A DNA stretch of 64,000 nt from Heracleum sosnowskyi. Taxonomy: Eukaryota; Streptophyta; Magnoliopsida; Apiales; Apiaceae. A program made the translations under genes and the position numbers. The stretch spans positions 128,722,757-128,786,756 of the forward strand of contig CM061242.1 in NCBI GenBank assembly GCA_030848705.1. Direction: 5' to 3'. The first letter of the stretch is position 1, and every line of letters starts with the position of its first letter. The notes under the pieces were generated by a model. The model had not been told where the DNA came from, made no database searches, and worked only from the letters and a program-made list of their open reading frames with translations. This document shows positions 33,101-45,874 of this stretch, in pieces.

Positions 33101-36100
33101 TTTTCCATTCAGTTCATTATTTTCTTTTCCAATTTAGATTTAAGATTGTAGGACTAGTTGCACACCATAATTTGCTGTGTAATGGGACCTGTGACCAGTT
33201 TGTGTTTCTATCAGAGAGGACAGGGGGCGGGGTAGGCGAGTTGGAGGCAGTTAGGTGAGCTTATATGGGACCTATGGCGGGAGGTGAGGGTGGGAGTAAA
33301 ACACAAACTACAAAACATATATGTTGGCACTTGACAGTCAACTATGAAAACTTCAAACTTATGTTTTTCCTTTCATTTTGCTATGCTTATCACCTCGATA
33401 TTTTTTCTTCACCTCTTCTGTTAATTGATATCTGGCCATTACTTCACACAGATTTACTGTTTTACATGTTGAGAACATTGAATTCAAAAAGTTTGGTCTA
33501 CGTGACAATGTTGCTCAACTTTGTGTTCTAAAGGTATGTAAAGTTTGTAATCTCATTTTTTTGTGGCATGAAGATGTTTTATTGAAAATCAGTGTATACA
33601 CGGTTTACCCTTATTTTAATGCAAATTAATTTAAGAAATTAAATTGGTTCTGTATGTACATTAGTACATGTTAATGGATTACCTGGCCCTATTAGCTATT
33701 CTGGTACTCATATTGCTTAGTATATATTTACATCTCTATTTATTTGTACGAGATCAAATGTTGAAAGTGTATACAGAATTAGCCTAGCTAAAGATGCCTG
33801 GTTTTCTTGTACGAAATTGAGAATACCGTGCTATCTAAGTTGAAACCAAAGTCACTTAGTGTTTATAGAATGACTAGCAGTGACTGTCCCCCCCCCCCCC
33901 CCCCAATCATTACAGCAGTAAACAGGCAGAGATCATGGTGCAGGGTAATGTTCTCATTGAAAGACTAAGGTCTCTTGGTATTATGTTTCCTGTTTGTCAT
34001 AGTTCACAGGATGCTGGCTTGCTTTAGCATAATGGCACTGTCAAACACTAATAATATGAAATCAGAGTAGTTTACTCTCATGTAAAAAAATGCACAGTTG
34101 TTTACATAACTAAAGGTACCTGTACAATAAATTCGTCATCATTAACTTTATTCACTTTTGGTTTTTTTCTGAATGATACAGATGAATAACAAGGATCCAA
34201 ATAGGTGTGGAGAAGAAAGTCCAACACCGGGGTAAGTTTTGAATTTGAATGAAGTTATTACTTCTCTTGAATCATTATTGCAGTAATTGATGCTGCTATC
34301 TCCGAATTGAACGGTTAAGTATGTTGTACCTTTGAATGCTAATAAGAACAAAACAGATTAACCCAACATGAACCCAACGGTTAAGAGCTGGTCATATGAC
34401 ATTGGAGCTTTTCTTTTTTATGTAGCAGCCTCGAGTTCGAACCCTTGGACTTAATCTTAAAATCTACTTTCGTGTGTGGAGCGTATAAACACATATAGCT
34501 TGACATACATATTAAGGTCTTTCCCCCCGGCTCCTACCTAAGATATAAATTTACATATACCCTATATTAATGTTCCCCCCCTATATACAGTGGTCCTCTC
34601 TTCCCTTTTTATAGCCCAATATGCAAACATTTGTTTTGTATGTTACACTTGTATTATTGCCTGAAATAGATAGAATTAAAGCTTTAGTGTGGAAATATTT
34701 TTATGGTCCCTTGTAGCCTTGTACCTGTGGGACATTCATGAATTTTCAAATATCTTTGTAGGTCAATTTTCTTATACATAACTGATATAGAACATCATTT
34801 TCAGGCTCATGTCCTCTCGAATCTTGTTGGTTGGAAATATACATGTTCTCTTCAACCCAAAACGCGGAGACATCAAGTTGGGCCAGGTATTCTACTTCCT
34901 TAAATTTCATGGATTGTCTAAGATAAAGTCAACAGATAAGTAGTGTAGGAGTAGGATAGGTGAGTATTGCTTGCATAATCACCAAGTCGAGTATGTTGTG
35001 TGTTTATTTCACAATTTTGAGTATCTTGTTGCAAGTCGTCTTTAATTGTGTGCCATGCTGGCTGTCAGCAAAGATTAAGTGGTTTTATCATTGTTAAAGT
35101 TATGATTTCTATTTCATGTTGTCTTGTCAATATTATAATGCCCCGTTGAGAAGATATTATTTTAAGGAGATTACATCATCTTTTTAGGTTCACATTCTTC
35201 TTCTTTTTTTTTTACGGCAAAGGTTCTGCCCTTCTAAATAGTACTACCATATAAAACAAGAGGTAGGTATACCTCAGGGGTGATATGAAAGTGCAAACAT
35301 GTCTTAGTCTTACTGTTGGTAGTCTAATACTTTGGCACATCAGAACATAATCAGTGTAGCTTAACATTGGTTAGCATGTTCCGCACTTGTTTCACATATG
35401 CTTGCAGAAAATTGTTTCTTCGGGGCTTCCTACTGTATCTTTTAGTCATAGTCAGATAATTACTATGAAATTGGAATCTGGTAGAATCTGTATATTCTTG
35501 TATGCAGTGGTGGATAATTTCTCCTTAAATTATACTTCACATATGCAGTAATAGACTATATCTAACGAATCTTGCTATAAATTAATTGCTAATTTCACAA
35601 TATGTGCTGTAATGACCTTGTTGGATATCTGACATGAACTAGATGTTTAGGGGAGTATAGTCTATTGGTGTTTAACAAATACTGAATTGTGATAGTTCTT
35701 TATAACATGAGCTGATTGAGTAAATTGAAACCTGTAGGTCCGTTTGTTTCTAGAGAAGGCCCATGAACTATCACAGCAATGGGGCAACATACCAACTATA
35801 CTTGGTGGGGACCTTAATAGTATGCCACAGGTATTTTGCTAACTTGTCATATCTAAATGCATTGTTCCAGTTTTCATTTATGCTTATATCATCTTATCTG
35901 TGTTAATGTCAGAGCGCTATGTATAACTTTCTAGCATCTTCTGAGGTGAGTCTTCTGGTCATGGTCTTATTGGGCACCTATATATACTTGTTTGTATTTT
36001 AGCACTCTTCTGCGAATACGTTGATACCAGAGTACATGGATTTTGTTGTCTTCAAAATGGTTGCATCTGTTGCAGTTGGACATTCGATCACATGAACGAA

Positions 36101-37094
36101 GAATAATATCTGGGCAGATTGCACCATTTGAGTATCCAAGATATACATCTTATAAAAGAAACAACATGAGGTCTGTTATGAATTTGACCTCCCTTTTCCA
36201 TTTGTATGTTGAATGCCGTGGTCACCAGCATAGGAACATACTCTATGCATTTTAAAATTGAATTATCTACATTTGATCATCATATGGGAGCTATTATGCA
36301 GTTCCTCGTATGGTGAAATAAACATGAACTCTTTTTACAGTTAGCTTTCTACTGTCAGCTTCAATAGCAAATTGGCAACATGTTTTTTGAATGCCTATCT
36401 AACAGTTACTAAATAGGTGGAGTGCTGAAGAATCAAGACTAGCCACCGGAACTAAAAGTGGGACACATGTCAAACACCAACTTAAACTTCGCAGTGCTTA
36501 CCTTGGAGTTCCTGTAAGATTAATGTGTCTTTTTGATGTATTTTATTATATAATAACACGACTTCCATTGTAAAAGAGAAGTCACCTACCTAATTTAGAA
36601 CAGGTCAGAGTTAATATCTACTTTTCATATTCTTAATGTCACCTTTTTCCAGGGAAGCCCTAGAACAAGGGATATATATGGGGAACCCTTGGCAACATCA
36701 TATCATTCCAGATTCTTGGGAACTGTTGATTATATATGGTATACAAATTTTTATTATTAAAGCGGAATATTGGCTATATGCCTTTCAGTTATTATCAATG
36801 ATAATGGTGATGTAACAGGCATACCGAGGACCTTGTTCCTGTTAGAGTTCTCGAAACCCTATCCATTGATAATTTGAGACAATTAGGAGGGCTTCCAAGC
36901 AAGGTACCTTTTAAATTTTGTAGAAATACAACATTGTGTCTTGTTTATTAAACAGTGAACATTATTCATTGACTGCATTAATTTTATATTTCTGCACTTA
37001 ACACCCGATTTCATCTCTTTTGCAGAATTGGGGTAGTGACCATCTTGCTCTCGTCTGTGAACTGGCTTTTCTGGGTGATTGTATTGGTGACTAG
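30146..37094 (+). CDS. CCR4-type deadenylase (carbon catabolite repressor protein 4 homolog)
   Basis: Probably a poly(A)-specific 3' exoribonuclease of the endonuclease/exonuclease/phosphatase fold, acting in mRNA turnover. Fourteen exons close in frame: 30146-30317 (or 30311), 31555-31718, 32690-32755, 32885-32937, 33452-33533, 34182-34231, 34805-34886, 35738-35830, 35913-35945, 36076-36170, 36417-36513, 36653-36738, 36819-36903, 37026-37094; 408 residues with the longer exon 1. Catalytic motifs are visible: VSYNILG, LCFQEVDRYDD (metal-binding Glu), GGDLNSMP, TVDYIWHTED and the final GSDHLALV Asp-His pair. The Lys/Arg-rich N terminus (KKRKW, SSKKIKRS) could be a nuclear signal. It lacks leucine-rich repeats, so it resembles the plant CCR4 homolog 3/5/6 group, perhaps homolog 5, rather than yeast CCR4. 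Intron 2 starts with GC instead of GT. Confidence 0.9.
33888..33904. repeat. C17 homopolymer in CCR4-like intron 5
   Basis: Seventeen consecutive C on the plus strand in the intron between 33533 and 34182. Its length is likely to vary and to be hard to sequence exactly. Confidence 0.9.
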
Positions 37095-37770
37095 AGTTGG
37101 AAATTTAGGTTCTGTTTTGTGCAGTACAGCATATTTAGCACTTGTTCAAATTATTATAAAGGAATATTAGTGAGGTCTCAAAATTAATCTGGTTATAATA
37201 ATTAAAGATTAGGCGTAATTTCTTTAAATCACCTGTGTGTCGTAGGTGATGCTTGACTATGAATTAGTAATATTGTACAAGATCTCTTCTTTCCTGCTTA
37301 TGCAATTACTTTTTTAAAGTGCAGCAGATAATGGCTGTAAAAAGGTTAAGCCGATGTACTATTGGACTGCATTAGTGGTATATTGTCATCGCCTTATTCG
37401 TAAACTTTAGGTTGACTTGTTTAATTTCAAGATTTATTTAGATTGCAGATGCTTTAGCTTCGCTGGATTGTTGCTTTTAGTAGGTTGTAAGAGAAGATTT
37501 GTGTTAATTTTAAAAAAGACAGCCTTGTTGACATAATTGTTGTTTTTAGTACGTTTTACGAGAAGATTTGATGTTCTTTTCCTTTTTGCCAATGGAAATT
37601 CTTCTTTATTTACTTGTTTTGGCAAGTTCTGCCATGTTTTTGTACAGGGGAAAAACTGGAATTATTTGAAAGATGCAGTATGCACTATGCAGTGTGTAGG
37701 AGTAGATGGACTCGTGGGCCTTATTTTGGGCTTCTTCAATGGTTAACCTCGTAGCCTACTTTGTGCTTTC
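37095..37770. other. Downstream region of the CCR4-like gene
   Basis: T-rich DNA that should hold the 3' untranslated region and poly(A) site. The chromovirus insertion begins about 680 bp after the stop codon. Confidence 0.45.
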
Positions 37771-37775
37771 CATTT
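37771..37775. repeat. Target site duplication CATTT, left copy
   Basis: CATTT before the 5' LTR, repeated at 43063-43067 after the 3' LTR. Confidence 0.95.
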
Positions 37776-38151
37776 TGTCATGACTTGGGCTATAGATTCA
37801 ACAAACTGAAGATTTGGCGGGAAAATCAGTTACAATGAAAGAGGGAAAACGATCCTATAAATGGAAAGGGATCTGTTCTTGGGGGGTTAGCTGAGTAATT
37901 GATAGAAACTGTCAAACACTTCTTCCCTTTCTGTTCGTTCCTGTAATCTTTACCTTCCTGTCATCATTTTTCTTGTATATCAAACACTAGTACTTTCAAT
38001 ATATCTAGGGTTCTTGACAATGCTGAGTAATTGATAGAAACTGTCAAACACTTCTTCCCTTTCTGTTCGTTCCTGTAATCTTTACCTTCCTGTCATCATT
38101 TTTCTTGTATATCAAACACTAGTACTTTCAATATATCTAGGGTTCTTGACA
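37776..38151 (+). repeat. 5' LTR of element 3, with internal 132-bp duplication
   Basis: 37776-38019 is a complete 244-bp LTR (TGTCATGAC...TTCTTGACA). 37890-38021 (the LTR's last 130 bp plus AT) is repeated exactly at 38022-38153, just before the primer site. TATA box TATAAAT at 37855-37861. Confidence 0.93.
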
Positions 38152-38153
38152 AT

Positions 38154-38165
38154 TGGTATCAGAGC
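38154..38165 (+). other. Primer binding site, tRNA-iMet type
   Basis: TGGTATCAGAGC, complementary to the 3' end of plant initiator tRNA-Met, two bases after the LTR end. Confidence 0.92.
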
Positions 38166-38196
38166 GAATCATCCTTCACCGTCAACAATCGAAGTA

Positions 38197-39159
38197 ATGG
38201 CAAACAATACTCGTGCTCGTACTACAGAAGATCAATGGCGAGAGTTGGAAACGAGGATTCAAGAAGTAAGCAACTCGTGTCACAAGAAGATTGCGGAGAG
38301 TAATTCTGCAATGGAGAGTAGAATCATTGGCAAAATGGACCAGTTGATGTCGATAGTATCAGGCTGTGATGCGAAGATTGAAGCTTACAATGCATCAATG
38401 GAGGAAAAGATCAAAACAAAAGTTGCAGGATTGTTGAAGAATTGCAACTTAGAGAAAGTTGTTAATCGAGATGGTGAGATTTGGGTGGATCGAACGCCGA
38501 TTCTGCAAACACCGAATCAAGGGCTGAATAAGTCAAGAAGTGTGGAAGAGACGATGGTGCCTAAAGAGAAAGGGGGAAAACAAAATTTCTTGCATCCACC
38601 AAGAATCGAGATTCCAAATTTCATGGGAGATGATCCAAGAACTTGGATTAGGAAATGCAACAAGTTCTTCTACTTACATCAGGTTAGTGAAACTTTGAAG
38701 ATGGAAATTATAGAAATGTATTTAGATGGTAAAGCAGATGTGTGGTATCAAGGGTATAAGATGTTAAATCATCAAGTTACTTGGGTTGTTTTTTGTGAAT
38801 CTCTAATGAAGCGATTTGGGAAGAATGGGGGATTAGATGTTCAGGAGGAGTTTAATAAGTTGATTCAGAATGGTTCTTTAATGGAGTATATGGAGAGATT
38901 TGAGGAACTTAAATCGTTGATCCTATGTAAGAATGTGAAATTAGAAGAGAATTATTTCATTTCGAGTTTTATTTCTGGTCTTAAAAGTGAGTTAAAACCA
39001 ATGGTCAGATTGATGAAACCACAATCACTTTTAGATGCTATGGAGATAGCTCAATTCCAAGAGCAAACCATCGAAGTGATCTTAAAGAAACATGATACTA
39101 AGAAGACTTTTACAGGAAATTGGAGTAAAGTTAGTGGGGGGGGGAGAAAAGAAAGGTGA
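38197..39159 (+). pseudogene. Gag of element 3 (shifted out of frame at a G9 run)
   Basis: The best start is ATG 38197 (MANNTRARTTEDQW). An N-terminal coiled coil precedes a retrotransposon gag domain, recognised from IEIPNFMGDDPRTWIRKCNK through MKRFG. The frame then meets G9 at 39136-39144 and ends at TGA 39157-39159, whereas the frame one base further on holds the rest of Gag and the protease. One extra G in a former G8 would explain this. Confidence 0.85.
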
Positions 39160-40216
39160 GGGAGTCAATTCTGAGGTTAAAAGAAAAAACCAGGTTACAG
39201 ATTATTTCAAGAAGATTTCTCCTGAAGAATTTCAGTATAGGAAAAACAATCACTTGTGTTATAAGTGTGGAGAGAAATTTGGACAGGGTCATGTTTGTAA
39301 GAATGAACAATACACTTATATGCTAATAGATGAAACAAAGGAAAAAGAAATGTTGAAGTTGCTGGAGTCAGAAGAAGAGGAAGAAGAAGGCACGGTAACT
39401 GAGGTATCCTTGAATGCATTATCTGAGAATATGTTAAGGAAGACAATTACATTGGAAGGGAAGTTACAAGGGGAATCTATCAAGATTTTGGTTGATACTG
39501 GTAGTTCTATAACTGTCCTGAACTCTAAGGTGATGAGCAGGATGGGCATTCAAGGAATGGAAAAAGAAGGATTGGATATTAAGCTTGCTAATGGAAGTAT
39601 TGTTAATAGTAAGATAGCTATACCAAGGTTAAAATGGACAGTACAACAATACCAATTCTGTTGTGATGTGAGAGTGTTGGATATAGGGAACTGGGATATG
39701 ATAGTGGGAGTGGATTGGTTAGAGCAATATAGTCCTATTCTATTTGATTTCAAGAAATTGTATCTGAAACTGAATGCAGGTAGTAAAGAGGAGGATCAAA
39801 TGCTGCTACAAGGAGCAGTTAAGGAAAATGCTACCATTAAGTTGGTAAGAGGAAAAGGAATTAAGAGTTTCAATCAGGAGTTGGTTAAAAGTCAGATTAG
39901 AAAAGAGGTGATGCTTGCAACAGCAGATTCTATTCAGGGAAAGGATCAGGAAATTCCAGGAATCATTTCAGAGTTAACCAAGAAGTATGAAAGCATTTTT
40001 GCTGTTCCTAAATCTTTACCTCCTACTAGATCTGTGGACCATGCCATTCCATTAGTTCCAGGAGCAAGGCCTTTCAAGTTGAAGCCCTACAGGTATCCTC
40101 ATTCACAGAAGGATGAAATAGAAGCTCAAGTACAGGAGATGTTGAAATCAGGCATTATTAAAACAAGTAACAGCCCTTATGCTTCTCCTGTGATTTTAGT
40201 GAAAAAAAAAAGATAA
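39145..40216 (+). pseudogene. Gag zinc knuckle, protease and RT N terminus of element 3
   Basis: The middle reading frame of the element. It carries a CCHC-like knuckle (CYKCGEKFGQGHVC), an acidic linker, the aspartic protease site VDTGSS at about 39491-39508 and GVDWLEQYSP, then the start of RT (KPYRYPHSQKDEI). It ends at TAA 40214-40216 because of A10 at 40202-40211; removing one base would join it to the next frame. Confidence 0.85.
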
Positions 40217-42788
40217 TACATGGCGTTTCTGTGTAGATTACAGACACTTGAACAAGATAACAATTAAAGATAAGTTTCCCATTCCGAATATTGATGAATT
40301 GTTGGATGAGTTATTTGGGGCAAAAGTATTTTCGAAGTTAGACTTAAGATCAGGATATCATCAGATTTTGGTTCAACCGGTGGATATAAGCAAAACGGCA
40401 TTTCAGACTCACCATGGACATTTTGAGTTCATCGTAATGCCTTTTGGTCTTACTAATGCTCCGGCTACCTTTCAAGCTTTGATGAATCAGGTTTTTCAGC
40501 CTTACCTTAGAAAATTCGTTTTGGTTTTCTTTGATGATATACTAGTTTATAGTCCTGATTTAGATTCTCACAAAGGACATTTGGAGGTAGTACTTAGTGT
40601 GTTGCAAGAGAATCAGCTATTTGCTAAGATGTCCAAATGTACATTTGCTGCTAATAATGTGGAGTATTTAGGACATATAGTATCAGCTCAAGGAGTAAGT
40701 ATGGATCCTGTGAAAGTTGAAGGGGTTATGTCTTGGTCTAAACCTACTTGTGTTAAGGATTTGAGAGGATTTCTAGGTTTGTCAGGGTATTACAGAAGGT
40801 TCATAAAAGGGTATGGAGTTATTTCAAGGCCCTTAACAAATCTACTTAAGAAGGAGGGATTTACTTGGAGTGAGGAGGCAGATATGTCGTTTTTGGAATT
40901 AAAAAAGGCTCTTTGTTCTGCTCCTGTTCTAGCCCTTCCAGATTTTTCAAAACCTTTTATTGTGGAAACGGATGCTTGCATAAGTGGCATGGGAGCTAAC
41001 CTAATGCAAGAGGGTAGACCTTTGGCGTATTTGAGTAAAGCTTTCAATAAGAAGAATTTGGGTTTCTCAGTTTATGAAAAGGAACTGTTGGCATTGGTTA
41101 TGGCAGTTACGAAATGGAAACATTATCTGCTTGGGAATCACTTTATTATTAAAACGGATCATCAAGCACTGAAATACTTGTTGGAGCAACAATTACATAC
41201 GTCATTACAGTATAAATGGATGACTAGGCTATTAGGAATGGATTACGAAATACAATACAAAAAAGGTGTTGAAAATATTGCTGCGGATGCACTGTCCAGG
41301 AGGATAGATATACATACTGGGGATTCTGAGTTTGTAGCAGCTATATCGGTGATACAGCCAAAATGGTTACAACAGATTATGTCTAGTTATGAGGGAGATG
41401 AAGAAAGTCAGGAATGGATTGGTAAGTTGTTACTGGAGCCCGTAGAGAATTCAGAGTTTCAATTTGTGCAAGGCATTTTAAAAAAACAAGGGAAGATTTA
41501 TGTGGGAAAGAGTGCTGGAATTAGAGAACAAATTATAGAAACCTTGCACTATTCAGCCTTGGGTGGTCATTCGGGACAAAATGCTTGTTTACAAAGGTTG
41601 AAATTAGCTTTTGTATGGCCCAACATGAAATCAGATGTAATAAAAGCTGTAAGCAGTTGTGAAGTTTGCCAGAGAAGTAAAGCTGAACATGTTCATTATC
41701 CAGGATTGTTGCAGCCACTGGAGATTCCTACTCAGCCATGGACAGATATATCCATGGATTTTATTGAGCAATTACCCGTTTCAGAAGGTATGGATACAGT
41801 ACTGGTAGTGATAGACAGGCTAACAAAATATGGTCACTTCATTCCTTTGAGGCATCCTTTTACTGCAAAAGAAATAGCAGATATATTTCTGGACAACATT
41901 TTCAAATTACACGGATTGCCGAATACTATAGTAAGTGACCGGGATAAGGTTTTTACTAGTATATTTTGGACTAGTGTATTTGAAAAGTTGGGAGTGAGTT
42001 TGCATTTTAGCACAGCATATCATCCGCAATCAGATGGGCAAACGGAGAGGTTGAACCAATGTTTAGAGTCTTATCTGCGATGTTTTACCAGTGAACGTCC
42101 TAACAGTTGGAGGAAATGGACAGCAATGGCGGAATTTTGGTACAACACATCATTTCACACTAGCCTGGGAATTACACCTTATGAGGCGTTATATGGGGTT
42201 AAACCAGTACCTTTAAATATGGGGTCTTTGCAGGATATGATTATTCCAGCTGCACAGGACTTGTTACAGCAAAGGGTGCAAGTTATACAGGTGCTGAAAG
42301 ATAATCTGATCAAGGCTCAACAGAGGATGAAATATTTTGCAGATTTGAAGAGAACGGATAGAGTTTTAGAGGTGGGGAATTGGGTTTATCTTAGACTGCA
42401 ACCGTATAAACAACAGTCAGTATCAATTCGCAGCTCACTTAAATTGTCTGCAAAGTATTTCGGACCTTTTCAAGTAGTGCAGAAAGTGGGAAGTGTAGCT
42501 TATAAACTTAAGCTGCCCAGTCATTCAAAAGTTCACCCTGTTTTTCATGTGTCACTACTGAAGAAACATGTGGGTACGATTCCTATTTCTGCAGGTACTC
42601 TACCGGAATGTAATCATGAAGACTTGGTAGTATTGGAACCAGAAAAAGTATTGCAGAGAAGAGAGGTTCTGAGGGATCAAAAACCAGTGCTGCAATGGTT
42701 GATACAGTGGAAAGGAATGGAAATGGTGGAAGCTTCGTGGGAAGATGCTTCGTTCATACAACAACAATTTGTGCAATTTAAAGCTTGA
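40212..42788 (+). pseudogene. RT, RNase H, integrase and chromodomain of element 3
   Basis: The third frame holds the RT core (WRFCVDY, MPFGLTNAPATFQ, FFDDILVYS near 40530), an RNase H with an intact TDAC motif, and the integrase: zinc finger H-x-n-H...C-x2-C (GGHSGQ, CEVCQ), SMDFIEQLP, VSDRDKVF and HPQSDGQTE for the D,D,E triad. The C terminus has a chromodomain-like segment (VLEPEKVLQRR ... QWKGMEMVEASWED) that in related elements targets integration to heterochromatin. It stops at TGA 42786-42788 after QFKA. The usual LEDK ending is readable one base out of frame just beyond, so a further small shift is possible. Confidence 0.88.
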
Positions 42789-42818
42789 GGACAAGCTTTC
42801 GATTTATGGAGGAGCAAT

Positions 42819-43062
42819 TGTCATGACTTGGGCTATAGATTCAACAAACTGAAGATTTGGCGGGAAAATCAGTTACAATGAAAGAGGGAAAACGATCCTA
42901 TAAATGGAAAGGGATCTGTTCTTGGGGGGTTAGCTGAGTAATTGATAGAAACTGTCAAACACTTCTTCCCTTTCTGTTCGTTCCTGTAATCTTTACCTTC
43001 CTGTCATCATTTTTCTTGTATATCAAACACTAGTACTTTCAATATATCTAGGGTTCTTGACA
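42819..43062 (+). repeat. 3' LTR of element 3
   Basis: 244 bp, identical over its full length to 37776-38019. It is preceded by a short purine-rich GGAGGAGCAAT that may be the polypurine tract. TATA box at 42898-42904. Confidence 0.95.
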
Positions 43063-43067
43063 CATTT

Positions 43068-43644
43068 ACTCTTTAATTAATTTAGATATGCCAAAATAAA
43101 CTAAAATCTTAGTGCAACTCAAATCATATTAGATTTTTTTACTGATTGATCATTTGAATAAAATTTATTAAATAAAACAGAACAAAATTAAGGGCGGTTC
43201 CTCCATGCATAATATATATAATCAATTCATTCGTGTAAATATTTTATAAAGTTTTAGATGATTTGATGACGATAAAATAACTTAGATTATTTTCATAATT
43301 TGTTCTTTTGAAAACATAAGTTTAATCATAGAATTTAAAGGAGATAATCTATACAATAATATTAGTTAGAAATGTTATCTAAGAACATACATACATCATT
43401 CCTCAAAAAAACAGATAAGAGCTTCTTATCTATGTGTGATTCCCCATTATCAAGGATGAATTAGTTACATACAATTACATGGTATTCTTGTGCAACAACA
43501 AATGATGAATAGAATTTAAGATTACAATACTTGCAAGGGCTGATCAATTCAGATATTACATAAAACTCGAAAAAAACGTATATTAAATTTAGCACAATAT
43601 AAATTTTATTGCCGAACACATTATACATTTTGATGGCTAGGCTA
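43068..43644. other. Spacer, no gene seen
   Basis: AT-rich sequence between the chromovirus and the stop codon of the minus-strand peptide gene. Part of it probably is that gene's 3' untranslated region. Confidence 0.5.
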
Positions 43645-44162
43645 TTATAGGCCATTGTCTTCACAAGAGAACTTGTAACATTTGTCCATGCATTTCCCTT
43701 TGTCCATATCTGTCAGATTAATATACACTTGTTAACTCTAAAAAAATGATAACTTAGTAGGATACTAGAGAAAAGGCAGTTTGAGGCCTTCCGCTAACAC
43801 TTTAAGTCACTTTAAGTTTTAGCAGAACAATTAACTTAAAGAACTCGAGAAATATTTACATCTTTGTAGAAATTTGTTTCGAGAAACTAACCGTTGGTGA
43901 GATTGGCGCATTCCACATTTGAGGAAGCTAGTTTACAAGGGTTAAGGTTAAGCACAGGCGATGCAGCTGGAGGCTGAGGTGCAATAATGCATCGTTCGAA
44001 GCACGATGTTATGCACTTGATATTTTGATGAGCAGAACAGCCTGCAGCACATTCTAAGAAGCAGGGGATGTCGAAACCTACATCCGGATCGTCTGCAAAC
44101 ACCATCATAGCCATGCTGGCCATCACCATTAGCAGTATACTGGTACACCAAATTCGCTTCAT
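43645..44162 (-). CDS. Secreted cysteine-rich peptide (Ole e 6-like / thionin-like spacing)
   Basis: Exons 44162-43892 and 43709-43645 (phase 1 junction, AACG|GTTAGT to CTGACAG|) give 111 residues. Translation starts at ATG 44162, because it opens a clear signal peptide (about residues 1-23, hydrophobic, ending VFA before DDPD). The mature part has Cys at 34, 38, 42, 50, 54, 58, 76, 85, 97, 101 and 106. The first six read C-x3-C-x3-C-x7-C-x3-C-x3-C, the helical-hairpin spacing seen in pollen allergen Ole e 6 and thionin-like peptides. A Pro-rich linker (APQPPAASP) separates this from a second Cys group. Eleven Cys is an odd number, so one may be unpaired. Function is not known; defence or reproductive signalling is a guess from the class. 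Confidence 0.75.
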
Positions 44163-44879
44163 TTTGTTTTCACACAATAGATTTGTAGCTTAATGAATGA
44201 CTGGAAGGAAAAATCCTAGTGCATTATATATTTATTGGAAACAGTTGTTTTGGTACTTGTTGTAGGTTGAGTTGTTTGATAAGCAATGTCCATTCTGGTA
44301 GAATTAGCATATATCCGTGTCGGATTTCTCCCTCATGATTCATGAATAACATGCATGTTTAAATCCTATGTATGTACTTCTACGGCAGTTCTGATAATAT
44401 ATGGTTCTGCAGCACACACTAATGCTTCGTGCTGAGATTTAAACTCTCGACCTCTTATTACAGAAAATGTTCGCCAAATAAATTGGCCAAAAATGTGTAG
44501 AATTCAGAACTCAGAACTTTTGATTCTATTCTTAACAGAGTGGTTTGGACTCAAAATTTGGGTCACTTGACCTCATTTCCGGTCCTTCAAAACTTTGTTT
44601 GATCTTCCTTCTTATATCATGCTCCAGCACCAATCTGTCATATAATTCTTCAACTTCCAATTAACACTTAAACTATGATGAATTTTCATATGATGTTAAT
44701 GCTGCAGCTCGCAGGTAAGCATTATCATGAATATTCAACTGTTTAGCAGAAAGAAAATGTAAATTGTGTGTTTCCACTCCCATACATCATGCATGCTAAA
44801 ACTTTGCACACCAAATCAATGCATTTCCATCTATTTAGAAAGTAGTTTACTCAGCTGAAAATGAGTTAGCACAAAAATA
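44163..44879. promoter_or_regulatory. Shared upstream region of two divergent genes
   Basis: 717 bp between the start codons of the minus-strand peptide gene and the plus-strand lipid-transfer protein gene. It must contain both promoters. A TATATAATG-like motif on the minus strand near 44222-44231 suits the peptide gene. No clear TATA box for the plus-strand gene. Confidence 0.45.

Positions 44880-45874
<995 letters not shown>

Larger units (their letters stand above)
37776..43062 (+). mobile_element. Young Ty3/Gypsy chromovirus (probably Reina clade), element 3
   Basis: A 5,287-bp element with short LTRs, TSD CATTT, a tRNA-iMet primer site and gag, protease, RT, RNase H, integrase and a C-terminal chromodomain. 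The 3' LTR is 244 bp and identical to the first 244 bp of the 5' LTR, so the insertion is very recent. The 5' side carries an extra 132-bp duplication. The coding region is shifted twice, each time at a homopolymer run. Short LTRs, small size and a chromodomain point to Reina, but that is a judgement from architecture. Confidence 0.92.
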
